DNA of 26,113 nucleotides from JAPLVB01 sp964353635 (GTDB lineage Archaea > Aenigmatarchaeota > Aenigmatarchaeia > QMZP01). The position numbers and the translations under genes are program-made. Below the pieces are notes generated by a model. It saw nothing but the letters and a program-made list of their open reading frames with translations. It did not search any database and was not told the DNA's origin. Where the stretch lies: positions 1 through 26,113 of the forward strand of contig CAYGVS010000014.1 in the NCBI GenBank assembly GCA_964353635.1, read 5' to 3'. This document shows positions 7,344 to 13,593 of the stretch, piece by piece (the stretch's first letter is position 1; the number at the start of each line of letters is the position of its first letter).

Positions 7344-8146
7344 TCAGAATGCGAGAACCTTCCAAGGCCCTGCTGCGCCTTCTTGGTCTCACCTAGGACC
7401 ATCCCATCCTTTGCAGCGATGGTCTTTATCCCGGTTTCCTTTTCTATCCACCTGGCCTCTCCCTCAGCCACGTCCCGCATCATCCTCATGCCGAAATGCG
7501 TGAGCACAGCTGCCTTTGGCTTGGCCATCTCAACAAGCTTCTTGGCTGCGCCTGAATCCATGTAATTCCCCAACGCAGAGTCCCTTGGCCTGTGGCAGTT
7601 TATTATAAGGAAATCACAATCGGAGAAATGCTTCTCCTGGCCTTCGTAGTATTCCCCGTCAGATGTGTAACCGACCTTCTCGGTTCCTGAGTGAAACACG
7701 AATCCGAGCGTCTGGGAATCAGAGTGCTTCGCCTTGACTGCCTCGACTTGCACCGAGCCTATGCTGGATTTGCTGCCAGGATGCATTATCTCATGCCTCT
7801 CAAGAGTCTTGAGGTGGTAGTTGGAGAACACAGGAACGAAATCCTCCCCTCCTTTGAACACATGCTCGTTCCCCAGCACCACTCCCTTCTTCTTCAGAGC
7901 GCCCTGGGTCATGGCCTCAAGAACAACAGGCGCATCGGTCGTGTGGTCCGGGTGCGCGTGAGAGACAATAATGCCTGTCAGCTTCCTGAGGTTGACTCCA
8001 TATTGCTTTGCCCTTACTAGGGCTCCTGGCCCGGGATCCACATGTATCATCTCCCCTGCCATTTCCAGGACCCAGCCTCCTGTCGCCCTGATCTGGGATA
8101 TCGTCACGAACCTTGCCCCTCCTGTCCCTAGAAACGTAATTTTCAT
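7340..8146 (-). CDS. MBL-fold metallohydrolase
   Basis: A 268-residue metallo-beta-lactamase-fold protein. It begins with the characteristic MKITFLGTGGARF strand and turn, then has HVDPGPG, the metal-binding HAHPDH near residues 63-68, HSDSQ, a Ser/Asp segment YTSDGEYY, CHRPRDSA in the region of the usual metal-bridging Asp, and THFGMR as the last metal His. This layout resembles the RNase Z / lactamase_B_2 group of phosphodiesterases, but the exosite typical of tRNase Z is not evident, so no substrate is assigned. It ends tail-to-tail with the MopI gene, overlapping in 7340-7343. Its upstream neighbour on the other strand is aIF1A. Confidence 0.85.
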   Translation of the reverse strand: MKITFLGTGGARFVTISQIRATGGWVLEMAGEMIHVDPGPGALVRAKQYGVNLRKLTGIIVSHAHPDHTTDAPVVLEAMTQGALKKKGVVLGNEHVFKGGEDFVPVFSNYHLKTLERHEIMHPGSKSSIGSVQVEAVKAKHSDSQTLGFVFHSGTEKVGYTSDGEYYEGQEKHFSDCDFLIINCHRPRDSALGNYMDSGAAKKLVEMAKPKAAVLTHFGMRMMRDVAEGEARWIEKETGIKTIAAKDGMVLGETKKAQQGLGRFSHSD

Positions 8147-8201
8147 AAATCCACACTATCCGTCAATTTGCGCTGTACTTTATTAAGCTGACCCACATTA
8201 A

Positions 8202-8498
8202 ATGTATATGGCTTTCCAGCATCAAGAACCGATAAGGGTAAGGACGCCTAGGGGCAGAGAGATTCTCGGGACCATAGAGGAGCTGCTGGGGGCCAGCAGG
8301 TTCAATGTAAAATGCACGGACGGCAGGAAGCGGCTGTGCAGGATCCCGGGGAAATTCCGCAAGAGGATTAATGTGCGAATAGGCGACATAGTTCTTATAA
8401 GCCCGTGGGACATAGAGCCCGAGACCAAGGGAGACGTGGAATGGATATACAACAGGACGCAGGCCGCTTGGCTGCGCTCAAGAGGGTTCATAAAGTAG
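8202..8498 (+). CDS. Translation initiation factor aIF1A
   Basis: A 98-residue S1/OB-fold initiation factor, the archaeal eIF1A homologue that binds the A site of the 30S subunit during start selection. Diagnostic segments are RVRTPRGREILG, the RNA-binding strand CRIPGKFRKR, RIGDIVLISPWDIEP, and the C-terminal helix region near DVEWIYNR. Two starts are possible: ATG 8202 (MYMAFQH) or ATG 8208 (MAFQH). The region lacks a ribosome binding site and has TTTATTAAG about 20 nt upstream, fitting a short-leader transcript. In many archaea this gene sits beside rio1 and the Dim2 KH gene; here the KH gene is 2.6 kb away. Confidence 0.95.
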   Translation: MYMAFQHQEPIRVRTPRGREILGTIEELLGASRFNVKCTDGRKRLCRIPGKFRKRINVRIGDIVLISPWDIEPETKGDVEWIYNRTQAAWLRSRGFIK

Positions 8499-8507
8499 CT
8501 GGATTGA

Positions 8508-8720
8508 TTAGAGTCTTCTTGTCGAAATAACTCTAATATCTCCAAGGTCTCTCTTTATTTCTTTCAATATTTCCGAGGAACAGGAAATAAAGATTGAAGA
8601 GGTTCCATTGCTGTGACCTGTGCCAACAGCGTCATACTTGTCTAATATGCCAAAATATGTGCGGGAAGTAACAACGTCTGAATTTGAGTCATCAAAACTA
8701 ACAACAATCTCATATTTCAT
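8508..8720 (-). CDS. Hypothetical small protein, AT-rich
   Basis: A 70-residue protein I do not recognise. Alternating strand-like and helix-like segments (KYEIVVSFDDS ... SSIFISCSSEILKEIKRDLGDIRVIST) suggest a small alpha/beta fold of ferredoxin-like type; that is inference only. There is no signal or membrane segment. Base composition is visibly more A+T-rich than the flanking aIF1A and thioredoxin genes, which hints at recent acquisition. It sits between two genes, with its stop 9 bp from the convergent aIF1A stop and its start 24 bp downstream of the thioredoxin stop on the same strand. Confidence 0.55.
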   Translation of the reverse strand: MKYEIVVSFDDSNSDVVTSRTYFGILDKYDAVGTGHSNGTSSIFISCSSEILKEIKRDLGDIRVISTRRL

Positions 8721-8744
8721 ATTCGGTTTATGGAAATTAGAGAT

Positions 8745-9269
8745 TTAAGAATTCGCCTCTCGTATCAATTCCTCAATCACAGCCCTGAACTCCTTGGCCT
8801 CGAGCTGCAGGTCCTGCTCCTGCTCATATCCATTCCCTATCCTGTAGTATTTGCCTCCGAACACAAATGTGGGGATGGAACCTTGTGGGTTGAATTTCTG
8901 GAACACAGCCTGCTCTGATTGCGGGACCGCAGTTTCTTTCTCAGAAGTGAGCGTGTTGTCCTTGGTATCAAGTTCCCAGTGGTAAGCGACTATCTTTCCC
9001 GCATCCGCGTACTCTTTTGCAACCCTGTCGAAGGTGGATTTTATCCACTGGCAGTGTGGGCACCATGTGGTTGAGAAAAGCCTTATCACAGGCTTCCCGG
9101 ATATTGTCTCCACAGGGCCATCCACGACCTGGAACGTTTTTATATCCGGATTCGTGTTGTTCCCAGGAGGCAGGTTCTGCCCTCCGGAAAACATCCCCGT
9201 ATAAACAGCCACGCCTGCCATTCCTATTGCCAGGACTGCAATCAGCAGAATGAGCAGGGATTTTTTCAT
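8745..9269 (-). CDS. Membrane-anchored thioredoxin-fold protein (CPHC)
   Basis: A predicted extracytoplasmic thiol-disulfide protein of 174 residues. An N-terminal anchor or signal helix (KKSLLILLIAVLAIGMAGVA) precedes a linker rich in Pro and Asn, then a thioredoxin domain with VIRLFSTTWCPHC, whose CPHC active site is of the DsbA type, and the cis-Pro loop GSIPTFVF. It would form or reorder disulfides in secreted proteins, and the Cys-rich MopI protein nearby is a plausible client. The start is ATG 9269: TTTATAAG on the opposite strand (9292-9299) lies about 26 nt upstream, as expected for leaderless transcription. An in-frame ATG at 9278 adds three residues and fits the promoter less well. 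Confidence 0.85.
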   Translation of the reverse strand: MKKSLLILLIAVLAIGMAGVAVYTGMFSGGQNLPPGNNTNPDIKTFQVVDGPVETISGKPVIRLFSTTWCPHCQWIKSTFDRVAKEYADAGKIVAYHWELDTKDNTLTSEKETAVPQSEQAVFQKFNPQGSIPTFVFGGKYYRIGNGYEQEQDLQLEAKEFRAVIEELIREANS

Positions 9270-9347
9270 ATCCAGCATATTCCCGCGGCAATTTATAAGC
9301 GTTCCCGATTTTGTGCGGGTCGCGCCTAAACCCTCGAGGTTGTATAT

Positions 9348-9399
9348 GAAGGCGAATAAAAGACTGACAGTCGAAGAGTGTCAAGCTATATTCACCTTC
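9348..9399. repeat. GAAGKYG hairpin, rpo7 upstream region
   Basis: GAAGG (9348-9352) pairs with CCTTC (9395-9399); a C/A mismatch follows, then GAAT (9354-9357) pairs with ATTC (9390-9393). The 32-nt apical part contains TGACA/TGTCA arms that can form a second stem. It lies in the 232-bp spacer between the divergent thioredoxin and rpo7 genes and belongs to the hairpin family seen in the tRNA introns. Confidence 0.55.
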
Positions 9400-9407
9400 C
9401 GTCTATA

Positions 9408-9424
9408 GTCAGCTTTAAAAGCTG
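9408..9424. promoter_or_regulatory. Perfect inverted repeat upstream of rpo7 TATA box
   Basis: TCAGCTTT-A-AAAGCTGA is an 8-bp perfect inverted repeat ending ten bases before the TATATAAA box. Its position just upstream of a promoter fits an operator for a dimeric regulator of the rpo7 cluster; it could also be a terminator stem for a transcript coming from the left. Confidence 0.4.
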
Positions 9425-9433
9425 ATAGGCACA

Positions 9434-9441
9434 TATATAAA
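9434..9441 (+). promoter_or_regulatory. TATA box of the rpo7 cluster
   Basis: TATATAAA lies 61 nt before the rpo7 ATG, predicting transcription from about 9462 with a short leader. Weaker TATA-like stretches follow at 9450-9466. Confidence 0.5.
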
Positions 9442-9501
9442 GCGGATTTCTATATACTGCTATATTCTAATGAGCGGTATGCCGAAAAGGAGTGGTCGCA
9501 T

Positions 9502-10101
9502 ATGTACAAGATGCTTACAGTGGAGGACAAGATAAGGGTTCCTCCTTCAAAGTTCGGCCTCGGGTCTGAGAAGGCAATCAAGGCCAGCCTTGACGAGAGA
9601 TGGGAAGGCACTGTGGACAAGATGCTTGGGATCGTCATCTCTGTGATAAACATAGACAGCGTCGGAGAGGGCAAGATAATAGCGGGCGATGGTGCTATAC
9701 ACTACCCGGTGAAGTTCAAGGTCGCGGTTTATCAGCCCGAGATGTACGAGGTAGTGAAGGGCCAAGTGATTGACGTCACCGAGTTCGGGGTCTTCGTGAG
9801 GGTGGGGCCTGTGGACGGAATGGTTCACGTCTCACAGCTCATGGACGATTTCGTGTCCTATGACGCCAAGAACTCCACCTTCGTGGGAAGGGATTCCAAG
9901 AGGATACTCAAGGAAGGGGACACTGTCATAGCCAGGATAGTTTCCGTATCAATGGGGCCTGACAGGCAGTACAAGATCGGGCTCACAACAAGGCAGCAGG
10001 GCCTCGGATCAGTCACATGGTCGAAGGAAAAGAAGGTTGAGAAGAAAGAGGCTCCTGCCAAGCCTGTGGGGAAAAAGCCTGACAAGAAGAAAGGTAGGTA
10101 A
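9502..10101 (+). CDS. rpoE1: RNA polymerase subunit Rpo7 (RpoE')
   Basis: Rpo7 pairs with Rpo4 to form the stalk of archaeal RNA polymerase, which binds emerging RNA and assists promoter opening and termination. The 199 residues show the N-terminal RNP-like domain (MYKMLTVEDKIRVPP, then KFGLG) followed by an S1/OB domain from about residue 80 (VVKGQVIDVTEFGVFVRVGPVDGMVHVSQL). A Lys-rich tail of about 25 residues (KEKKVEKKEAPAKPVGKKP) extends beyond the usual end and looks like a low-complexity archaeal addition. GGAG about 10 nt upstream supports this ATG. It heads a cluster with spt4, eS24 and eS31, a conserved archaeal order. Confidence 0.95.
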   Translation: MYKMLTVEDKIRVPPSKFGLGSEKAIKASLDERWEGTVDKMLGIVISVINIDSVGEGKIIAGDGAIHYPVKFKVAVYQPEMYEVVKGQVIDVTEFGVFVRVGPVDGMVHVSQLMDDFVSYDAKNSTFVGRDSKRILKEGDTVIARIVSVSMGPDRQYKIGLTTRQQGLGSVTWSKEKKVEKKEAPAKPVGKKPDKKKGR

Positions 10102-10132
10102 GCCATAGTGAGCATGTCATGAGGTGTTAACG

Positions 10133-10324
10133 ATGGGAGTTAAAGACAAGGTCTGCAGGAACTGCAGGAGGTTCGTTGATGGCTCAGTATGCCCTGTTTG
10201 CAACCAGGCAAGCTTCTCAAGAAGCTGGAAGGGTATAGTCTTCATCAATGATCCCAAGGATTCCGAGATAGCGCAGTCCATGGGGATAACTGTCCCGGGG
10301 AAATACTGCATTTGGGTCAAATAA
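10133..10324 (+). CDS. spt4: Transcription elongation factor Spt4 (RpoE'')
   Basis: A 63-residue zinc-ribbon protein that binds Spt5 and supports processive elongation. CRNC near residue 8 and CPVC near residue 20 hold the zinc; SWKGIVFINDPKDSEIAQSMGI and the closing GKYCIWVK are typical of Spt4. The frame extends upstream to a GTG at 10124, but that GTG is part of the ribosome binding site GAGGTG, so translation starts at ATG 10133, six bases later. Confidence 0.95.
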   Translation: MGVKDKVCRNCRRFVDGSVCPVCNQASFSRSWKGIVFINDPKDSEIAQSMGITVPGKYCIWVK

Positions 10325-10368
10325 AGGCATAAAAACCTTTAATCCATAATCAGTTGCAGGAGAATGAT

Positions 10369-10716
10369 ATGAAGCTCGAAGTGGTTTCGCAGAAGAAGAA
10401 CCCCCTGATGGAAAGGGAGGAGGTACTGATGAGAATCCATCACGCCGACCAGAGGACTCCTTCCAGGCACGAGGTCGCGAAGGCTGCGGCAAGCCATCTT
10501 AAAACGAGCGAGAGTCTCATAATTGTCGACAGGATAATCACTATGCAGGGCCAGACCATGTCCCAGGCGAAGATACTTGCATACGAAAAATCCGAGAGCA
10601 TACCTGCATACATGCTCGAGAAGATGAAGAAGAGGACCAAAGGTGAGGCTGAAGAAAAGAAGGAAGGCGGCAAGCCACCTTCGAAGGCTGACGCTGCGGA
10701 AAAGGCCGCAGCTTAA
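10369..10716 (+). CDS. rps24e: Ribosomal protein eS24
   Basis: A 115-residue small-subunit protein. MKLEVVSQKKNPLMEREEV is the typical opening strand pair, followed by HADQRTPSRHEVAKAAASHL and the SLIIVDRIITMQGQTMSQAKILAY core. The tail after KKRTKGEA is a lineage-specific Lys/Ala-rich extension. GGAG six bases before ATG 10369 fixes the start; an in-frame TTG 15 bases earlier is rejected. It is third in the rpo7 cluster. The dephospho-CoA kinase gene often found between spt4 and eS24 in other archaea is absent. Confidence 0.95.
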   Translation: MKLEVVSQKKNPLMEREEVLMRIHHADQRTPSRHEVAKAAASHLKTSESLIIVDRIITMQGQTMSQAKILAYEKSESIPAYMLEKMKKRTKGEAEEKKEGGKPPSKADAAEKAAA

Positions 10717-10774
10717 AGCTGATTCACCATCTCTGTTGCATTGGTTTAATATCATAAGGTGAAATGGTTTGAAG

Positions 10775-10796
10775 GAAGGTGCCCGCTGGCACCTTC
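10775..10796. repeat. GAAGKYG hairpin between eS24 and eS31
   Basis: GAAGGTGCC (10775-10783) pairs perfectly over 9 bp with GGCACCTTC (10788-10796), loop CGCT. It occupies the 120-bp spacer inside the ribosomal cluster. No T-run follows, so it is a poor intrinsic terminator; it may stabilise or process the mRNA, or be an inserted palindromic element. Confidence 0.6.
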
Positions 10797-10836
10797 GTCA
10801 TATCTGTCATTAGTTTGTAAGTCATGAGGTGTTGGT

Positions 10837-11067
10837 ATGGGCGGACGTGAGGGTGGAAAAAAAGCTGCAGTGAAGAAGGGGAAGAAGCAGAGGATTGGGA
10901 AGAAGCATTCCTCTGTTAGCGTCTACAAGTTCTACGATGTCAAGAGCGGCGCTGTGACAAGGAACCACAAGTCATGCCCGAGGTGCGGCACAGGAACCTT
11001 CATGGCACATCATAAGGACAGGGACTACTGCGGAAGGTGCGGCTACACGGTTTCTGCAAAGAAGTAA
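10837..11067 (+). CDS. rps27ae: Ribosomal protein eS31 (S27ae)
   Basis: A 76-residue small-subunit protein, without the ubiquitin fusion found in eukaryotes. A Lys/Gly-rich N-terminus is followed by the VYKFYDVKSGAVTRNHKSCPRCG core and a second knuckle CGRCGY; the four Cys bind zinc. GAGGTG five bases before the ATG is a perfect archaeal ribosome binding site. It is the last gene of the rpo7-spt4-eS24-eS31 group and converges on the KH gene. Confidence 0.95.
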   Translation: MGGREGGKKAAVKKGKKQRIGKKHSSVSVYKFYDVKSGAVTRNHKSCPRCGTGTFMAHHKDRDYCGRCGYTVSAKK

Positions 11068-11086
11068 TCGGAGCTTGGCCACCTGG

Positions 11087-11578
11087 TCAATCGCGCTTCT
11101 TCAGGTCATTCATAACCCTGTAGGCATAGCCATGGGTCTTCCCTACCAGCAGAGCCTCTATGCATTTCATCGCGGCCTCTGACTTGTCCAGCTTGCTTAT
11201 GATGGCCACGGTCTTCCCGTATATGGATATCCTTGCCCCGCAGGAATCCTCTATCTTCTTGCGGGTATTGCCCTGGGTGCCTATCACCCTGCCCATGAGC
11301 CTCTTCACGAGCTTGTAGCTGTGACCTTCAAGGGTTATTATGTTCAGTTCGTACTCCTCATTCATGAGCAGGAACGCGTTCTCAGGGGAGAATCCCCTAG
11401 CTATGGCCTTGACTATGTTGGAGGCCAGCATGACGTCTACGGCCTCGCCCTCTATCTCCACGTCATCCGTCACCGTGATCTTGGTGCAGGTCCTCTTCTC
11501 CAGATCCTTCTTCACAGTGCCGTTTTGGCCTATGAGTATAGCCAGCCTCTCCTTAGGCATCTTCACGAAATCCTTCAT
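11087..11578 (-). CDS. Dim2/Pno1-type KH-domain protein
   Basis: A 163-residue two-KH RNA-binding protein, the archaeal homologue of Pno1/Dim2, which acts in 16S rRNA 3'-end maturation with Nob1 and Rio1. KH1 has the GxxG loop in LIGQNGTVKKDLE near residue 18; KH2 has RVIGTQGNTRKKIEDSCGARISIYG near residue 97. The start is ATG 11578 (MKDFVK); GTG 11581 directly before it is an alternative, and AGGGGAT upstream could serve either. Its stop faces the eS31 stop, 19 bp apart. Confidence 0.92.
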   Translation of the reverse strand: MKDFVKMPKERLAILIGQNGTVKKDLEKRTCTKITVTDDVEIEGEAVDVMLASNIVKAIARGFSPENAFLLMNEEYELNIITLEGHSYKLVKRLMGRVIGTQGNTRKKIEDSCGARISIYGKTVAIISKLDKSEAAMKCIEALLVGKTHGYAYRVMNDLKKRD

Positions 11579-11694
11579 CACAATCCCCTGGATTTTTAAA
11601 GGAAGGTATGGTATATAAGAATAGTCGTGGCTTTTAAATTAGGCATCCATCCAATATCAGTTTAGAAGCTCAGTAATACGCTAAAGGTGACATC

Positions 11695-11949
11695 ATGGTA
11701 GAGAAAAAGGCTGTTCACAGCATCAAGGTGTATTCGACCCCCTCATGCCCGTATTGCTACATGGTCAAGGATTTCCTGAAGCAGAACGGCATACAGTTTG
11801 AAGACATAAACGTGGCGACCGACCACGAGGCCGCGCACGAGATGATAGAGAAATCAGGGCAGATGGGAGTCCCTGTGGTTGACATAGGTGGGAAAATAAT
11901 AGTGGGCTTCGACAGGGAAGCCATCAAGAAGGCCCTGGGAATCAAATAA
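11695..11949 (+). CDS. Glutaredoxin-like protein (CPYC)
   Basis: An 84-residue redox protein of the glutaredoxin/NrdH type. Strand IKVYSTPSCPYCYMVKDFL holds the CPYC dithiol near residues 18-21; the cis-Pro motif is MGVPVVDIGGKIIVGFD. It probably reduces ribonucleotide reductase or other cytosolic disulfides; the electron donor is not determined. AGGTGA five bases before the ATG fixes the start, and GTATATAA at 11611-11618 is a likely promoter. tRNA-Thr begins 36 bp downstream without an obvious TATA box, so read-through is possible. Confidence 0.92.
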   Translation: MVEKKAVHSIKVYSTPSCPYCYMVKDFLKQNGIQFEDINVATDHEAAHEMIEKSGQMGVPVVDIGGKIIVGFDREAIKKALGIK

Positions 11950-11985
11950 ATACTCATTAACTGGCTGTCTTCAGTTGGTTAATCT

Positions 11986-12136
11986 GCCTCCGTAGCTCAA
12001 TCGGCAGAGCATCCGACTTGTATCCGATTTGCTGAGCTGACGAGTGATTGAAGGTGATGAAATCACCTTCGGGCTCATAGTCAGCGGGTGAAGTAAAGAA
12101 ATCGGAAGGTTGAGGGTTCAATTCCCTTCGGGGGCT
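11986..12136 (+). tRNA. tRNA-Thr(TGT) with anticodon-loop intron
   Basis: Acceptor GCCTCCG pairs with CGGGGGC (12129-12135), discriminator T12136. The D-arm is GCTC/GAGC. Anticodon stem TCCGA (12012-12016) pairs with TCGGA (12102-12106); anticodon TGT is at 12019-12021. The T-arm is GAGGG-TTCAATT-CCCTT. A 78-nt intron (12023-12100) sits at canonical position 37/38 and leaves a 73-nt tRNA. It contains a perfect 9-bp hairpin, GAAGGTGAT-GAA-ATCACCTTC (12050-12070), within outer GCTGA/TCAGC arms. The central helix of the splice site has only three good pairs (CTT with AAG), so the bulge-helix-bulge is relaxed. Confidence 0.93.
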
Positions 12137-12234
12137 TCGCCTCTGCGGAGGCGAGCGTGGAAAGAAGTCGCTTGCTAGCAACTTCAGCAGATTGACGACA
12201 TTAACCAAGTGATCAAAGTCGTCTATCCAGCATT
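12137..12234 (+). other. Structured spacer between tRNA-Thr and tRNA-Pro
   Basis: Three stems fill this 98-nt spacer. TCGCCTC-TGCG-GAGGCGA (12137-12154) directly follows the tRNA-Thr 3' end and could stop or slow 3' trimming. GAAGT...ACTTC (12164-12185), with an inner GCT/AGC, is a GAAGKYG-family hairpin. GACGAC and GTCGTC (roughly 12193-12223) form a third. The 13-mer TGGAAAGAAGTCG at 12158-12170 is repeated exactly at 12283-12295 inside the tRNA-Pro anticodon intron. No gene is evident; the two tRNAs are probably co-transcribed. Confidence 0.5.
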
Positions 12235-12274
12235 GGGGTTATGGTGTAGCTTGGTCTAGCATCGGTGCTTTGGG

Positions 12275-12328
12275 ACGCGAATTGGAAAGAAGTCGGCAAA
12301 GCCGACTTCAAGCTGAATCGCGCGGACG
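12275..12328 (+). other. Anticodon-loop intron of tRNA-Pro(TGG)
   Basis: A 54-nt intron at 37/38 with a complete bulge-helix-bulge: the anticodon stem; bulge CGA (12327-12329); central helix TTTG (12269-12272) with CGGA (12323-12326), including two G-U pairs; bulge GGA (12273-12275); and intron helix CGCGA/TCGCG. The intron body is the perfect 9-bp hairpin GAAGTCGGC-AAA-GCCGACTTC (12289-12309), another member of the GAAGKYG family. Confidence 0.85.
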
Positions 12329-12349
12329 AGCATCAGACCCCGGTTCAAA

Positions 12350-12461
12350 CCCCAACCCTTTTCTTCCAAAGAAAAGGGTAGGGCTTATCCAAAAGAAGGG
12401 TTTACACAGTTAACCGGTAAAACTGTTAATCGTGTGATATTGTTGGGTAAGCGGGTGAAAC
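12350..12461 (+). other. T-loop intron of tRNA-Pro(TGG), position 59/60
   Basis: A 112-nt intron with a textbook bulge-helix-bulge: the T-stem, bulge ACT (12460-12462), central helix TTCA (12344-12347) with TGAA (12456-12459), bulge AAC (12348-12350), and intron pairs CCC/GGG. Splicing yields T-loop TTCAAAT, identical to the unsplit T-loop of tRNA-Pro(GGG). Inside are a 10-bp hairpin CCCTTTTCTT/AAGAAAAGGG, the segment TAGGGCTTA, a short ATCC/GGGT stem and ACAGTT/AACTGT. The first half resembles the tRNA-Gly T-loop intron. Confidence 0.85.
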
Positions 12462-12517
12462 TCCGGGTAACCCCACCATTTATTAAGACTTCATGCAAAA
12501 TCATAACAAGTGATAAA

Positions 12518-12757
12518 ATGCCTGATACGGTTGAAGGATATGTGAAATTTGGCATGCTGTTTGGAGCAACAGTAGTAACGCTTTCAGGGATGCTTTTGGC
12601 TGCAGGAAAATATTTAGATAGTGATGCAGGAAGAAAGCATTTTGGATATTTAAATAACTTAATGAATAAATTCGGAACATATACAAGCGGGAAAAAACAA
12701 AATCCAGAGCCAGATTTTGTTGACTTCGAATTTAAAATAGAGGAGAATCCTGATTAG
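12518..12757 (+). CDS. Hypothetical small membrane protein
   Basis: A 79-residue protein with one likely membrane helix (YVKFGMLFGATVVTLSGMLLAA, split here by its Gly residues) near residues 9-30. A positively charged stretch (KYLDSDAGRKHFGYL) follows, and the tail is acidic. The family is not recognised. The frame opens earlier at 12434, but that part overlaps the 3' exon of tRNA-Pro, so ATG 12518 is taken. A+T content is higher than in the neighbouring HIT gene, suggesting a recent arrival. It ends 12 bp before the HIT gene start on the same strand. Confidence 0.55.
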   Translation: MPDTVEGYVKFGMLFGATVVTLSGMLLAAGKYLDSDAGRKHFGYLNNLMNKFGTYTSGKKQNPEPDFVDFEFKIEENPD

Positions 12758-12769
12758 GGATGTGTTAGC

Positions 12770-13276
12770 ATGGATCCAAGCCAGTGCCTGTTTTGCGGGA
12801 TAGTGACCGGGAAGATTCCGGCAAAGAAGGTCTATGAGGACGAGCATGCGCTCGCCTTCCTCGATATAAATCCAAGGAATCCTGGGCATACCCTAGTCAT
12901 CCCGAAGAAGCATTTCGAGACCATACTGGACATGGGAGAGAAGGATGCAGGGAAGCTTTTCGAGAGCGTGAGGAAGGTGGCCGCAGTGGTGATGTCGGGA
13001 ACAAGCAGCCAAGGCATCTCCATTGGCCAGAGCAACGGCCAGGTAGCAGGCCAGGTCGTAAGGCATGTGCATTTCCATGTGATACCGAGGTTCGCAAACG
13101 AGGGCCCGGTTGGCCTTGAAGGAGCTCTTCCGTCCAAAAAGATTGATGATGAGTCTATGGACAAGATTGCGCAGGCGATAAAAACAGCCCATGCACCGCA
13201 TTCACACAAGGAGCCTGAACAAGAGGCGAAAAAGCCCGACAAGCGGCACAAGGAAGACATTGACTTCAATTTTTGA
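12770..13276 (+). CDS. HIT-family nucleotide hydrolase
   Basis: A 168-residue histidine-triad protein of the Hint/Fhit-like group, which hydrolyses nucleoside phosphoramidates, AMP-lysine or dinucleoside polyphosphates. CLFCGIVTGKIPAKKVYEDE at the start is the family opening with a CxxC zinc pair. The catalytic triad is HVHFHVIPR near residue 102, whose middle His attacks the alpha phosphate. The last 30 residues form a charged Lys/Glu/His tail of low complexity. The exact substrate is unknown. Confidence 0.93.
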   Translation: MDPSQCLFCGIVTGKIPAKKVYEDEHALAFLDINPRNPGHTLVIPKKHFETILDMGEKDAGKLFESVRKVAAVVMSGTSSQGISIGQSNGQVAGQVVRHVHFHVIPRFANEGPVGLEGALPSKKIDDESMDKIAQAIKTAHAPHSHKEPEQEAKKPDKRHKEDIDFNF

Positions 13277-13301
13277 TTTGTTAACCCAGCAAGCCATCAT
13301 A

Positions 13302-13307
13302 TTTAAA
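13302..13307 (+). promoter_or_regulatory. TATA box of tRNA-Pro(GGG)
   Basis: TTTAAA is centred about 29 nt before the first tRNA base, the spacing expected for an archaeal promoter starting transcription at or just ahead of 13334. Confidence 0.5.
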
Positions 13308-13333
13308 CTCAAGCTGGCTTAATTTCTTAAAGC

Positions 13334-13441
13334 GGGGTTATAGTGTAGCTTGGTCTAGCACCGGCGCATGGGGACGGGCCTTTCTGAATGGAGGGCTTGC
13401 TACGAATGCGTCAAACCCCGGTTCAAATCCGGGTAACCCCA
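13334..13441 (+). tRNA. tRNA-Pro(GGG) with anticodon-loop intron
   Basis: Acceptor GGGGTTA pairs perfectly with TAACCCC (13434-13440), discriminator A13441. Anticodon stem GGCGC (13363-13367) pairs with GCGTC (13408-13412); anticodon GGG is at 13370-13372. The T-arm CCCGG-TTCAAAT-CCGGG is uninterrupted. A 33-nt intron at about 13374-13406 folds as a 9-bp stem with G-U pairs around loop TGAAT. Its splice site lacks a clear 4-bp central helix, so the boundaries may shift by one or two bases. The mature length is 75 nt. Confidence 0.93.
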
Positions 13442-13593
13442 TTTGAAATATCAGTGCTCAAACGATTCTTTCAAATTTTTTATAGCTTGGGCTAGCAGGT
13501 CGAAAATAAAAACAAAAGAGGGCGTTTTCACCGGCGCTTGCCAATGAAAATCCCCTTTCCCAAATCAAATTCTGTGCCTATTCCAAGAATCAG

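Larger units (their letters stand above)
12235..12475 (+). tRNA. tRNA-Pro(TGG) with anticodon-loop and T-loop introns
   Basis: Acceptor GGGGTTA pairs with TAACCCC (12468-12474), discriminator A12475. Anticodon stem GGTGC (12264-12268) pairs with GCATC (12330-12334); anticodon TGG is at 12271-12273. T-stem CCCGG (12339-12343) pairs with CCGGG (12463-12467). Removing 54-nt and 112-nt introns leaves 75 nt, the same as tRNA-Pro(GGG) at 13334, whose T-arm is identical once spliced. No introns are seen elsewhere, and no CCA is encoded. Confidence 0.92.

Noticed and set aside
11957..12208. 83-codon minus-strand frame over tRNA-Thr
   Set aside because: It lies antisense to the tRNA and its intron, and the translation has no domain character.
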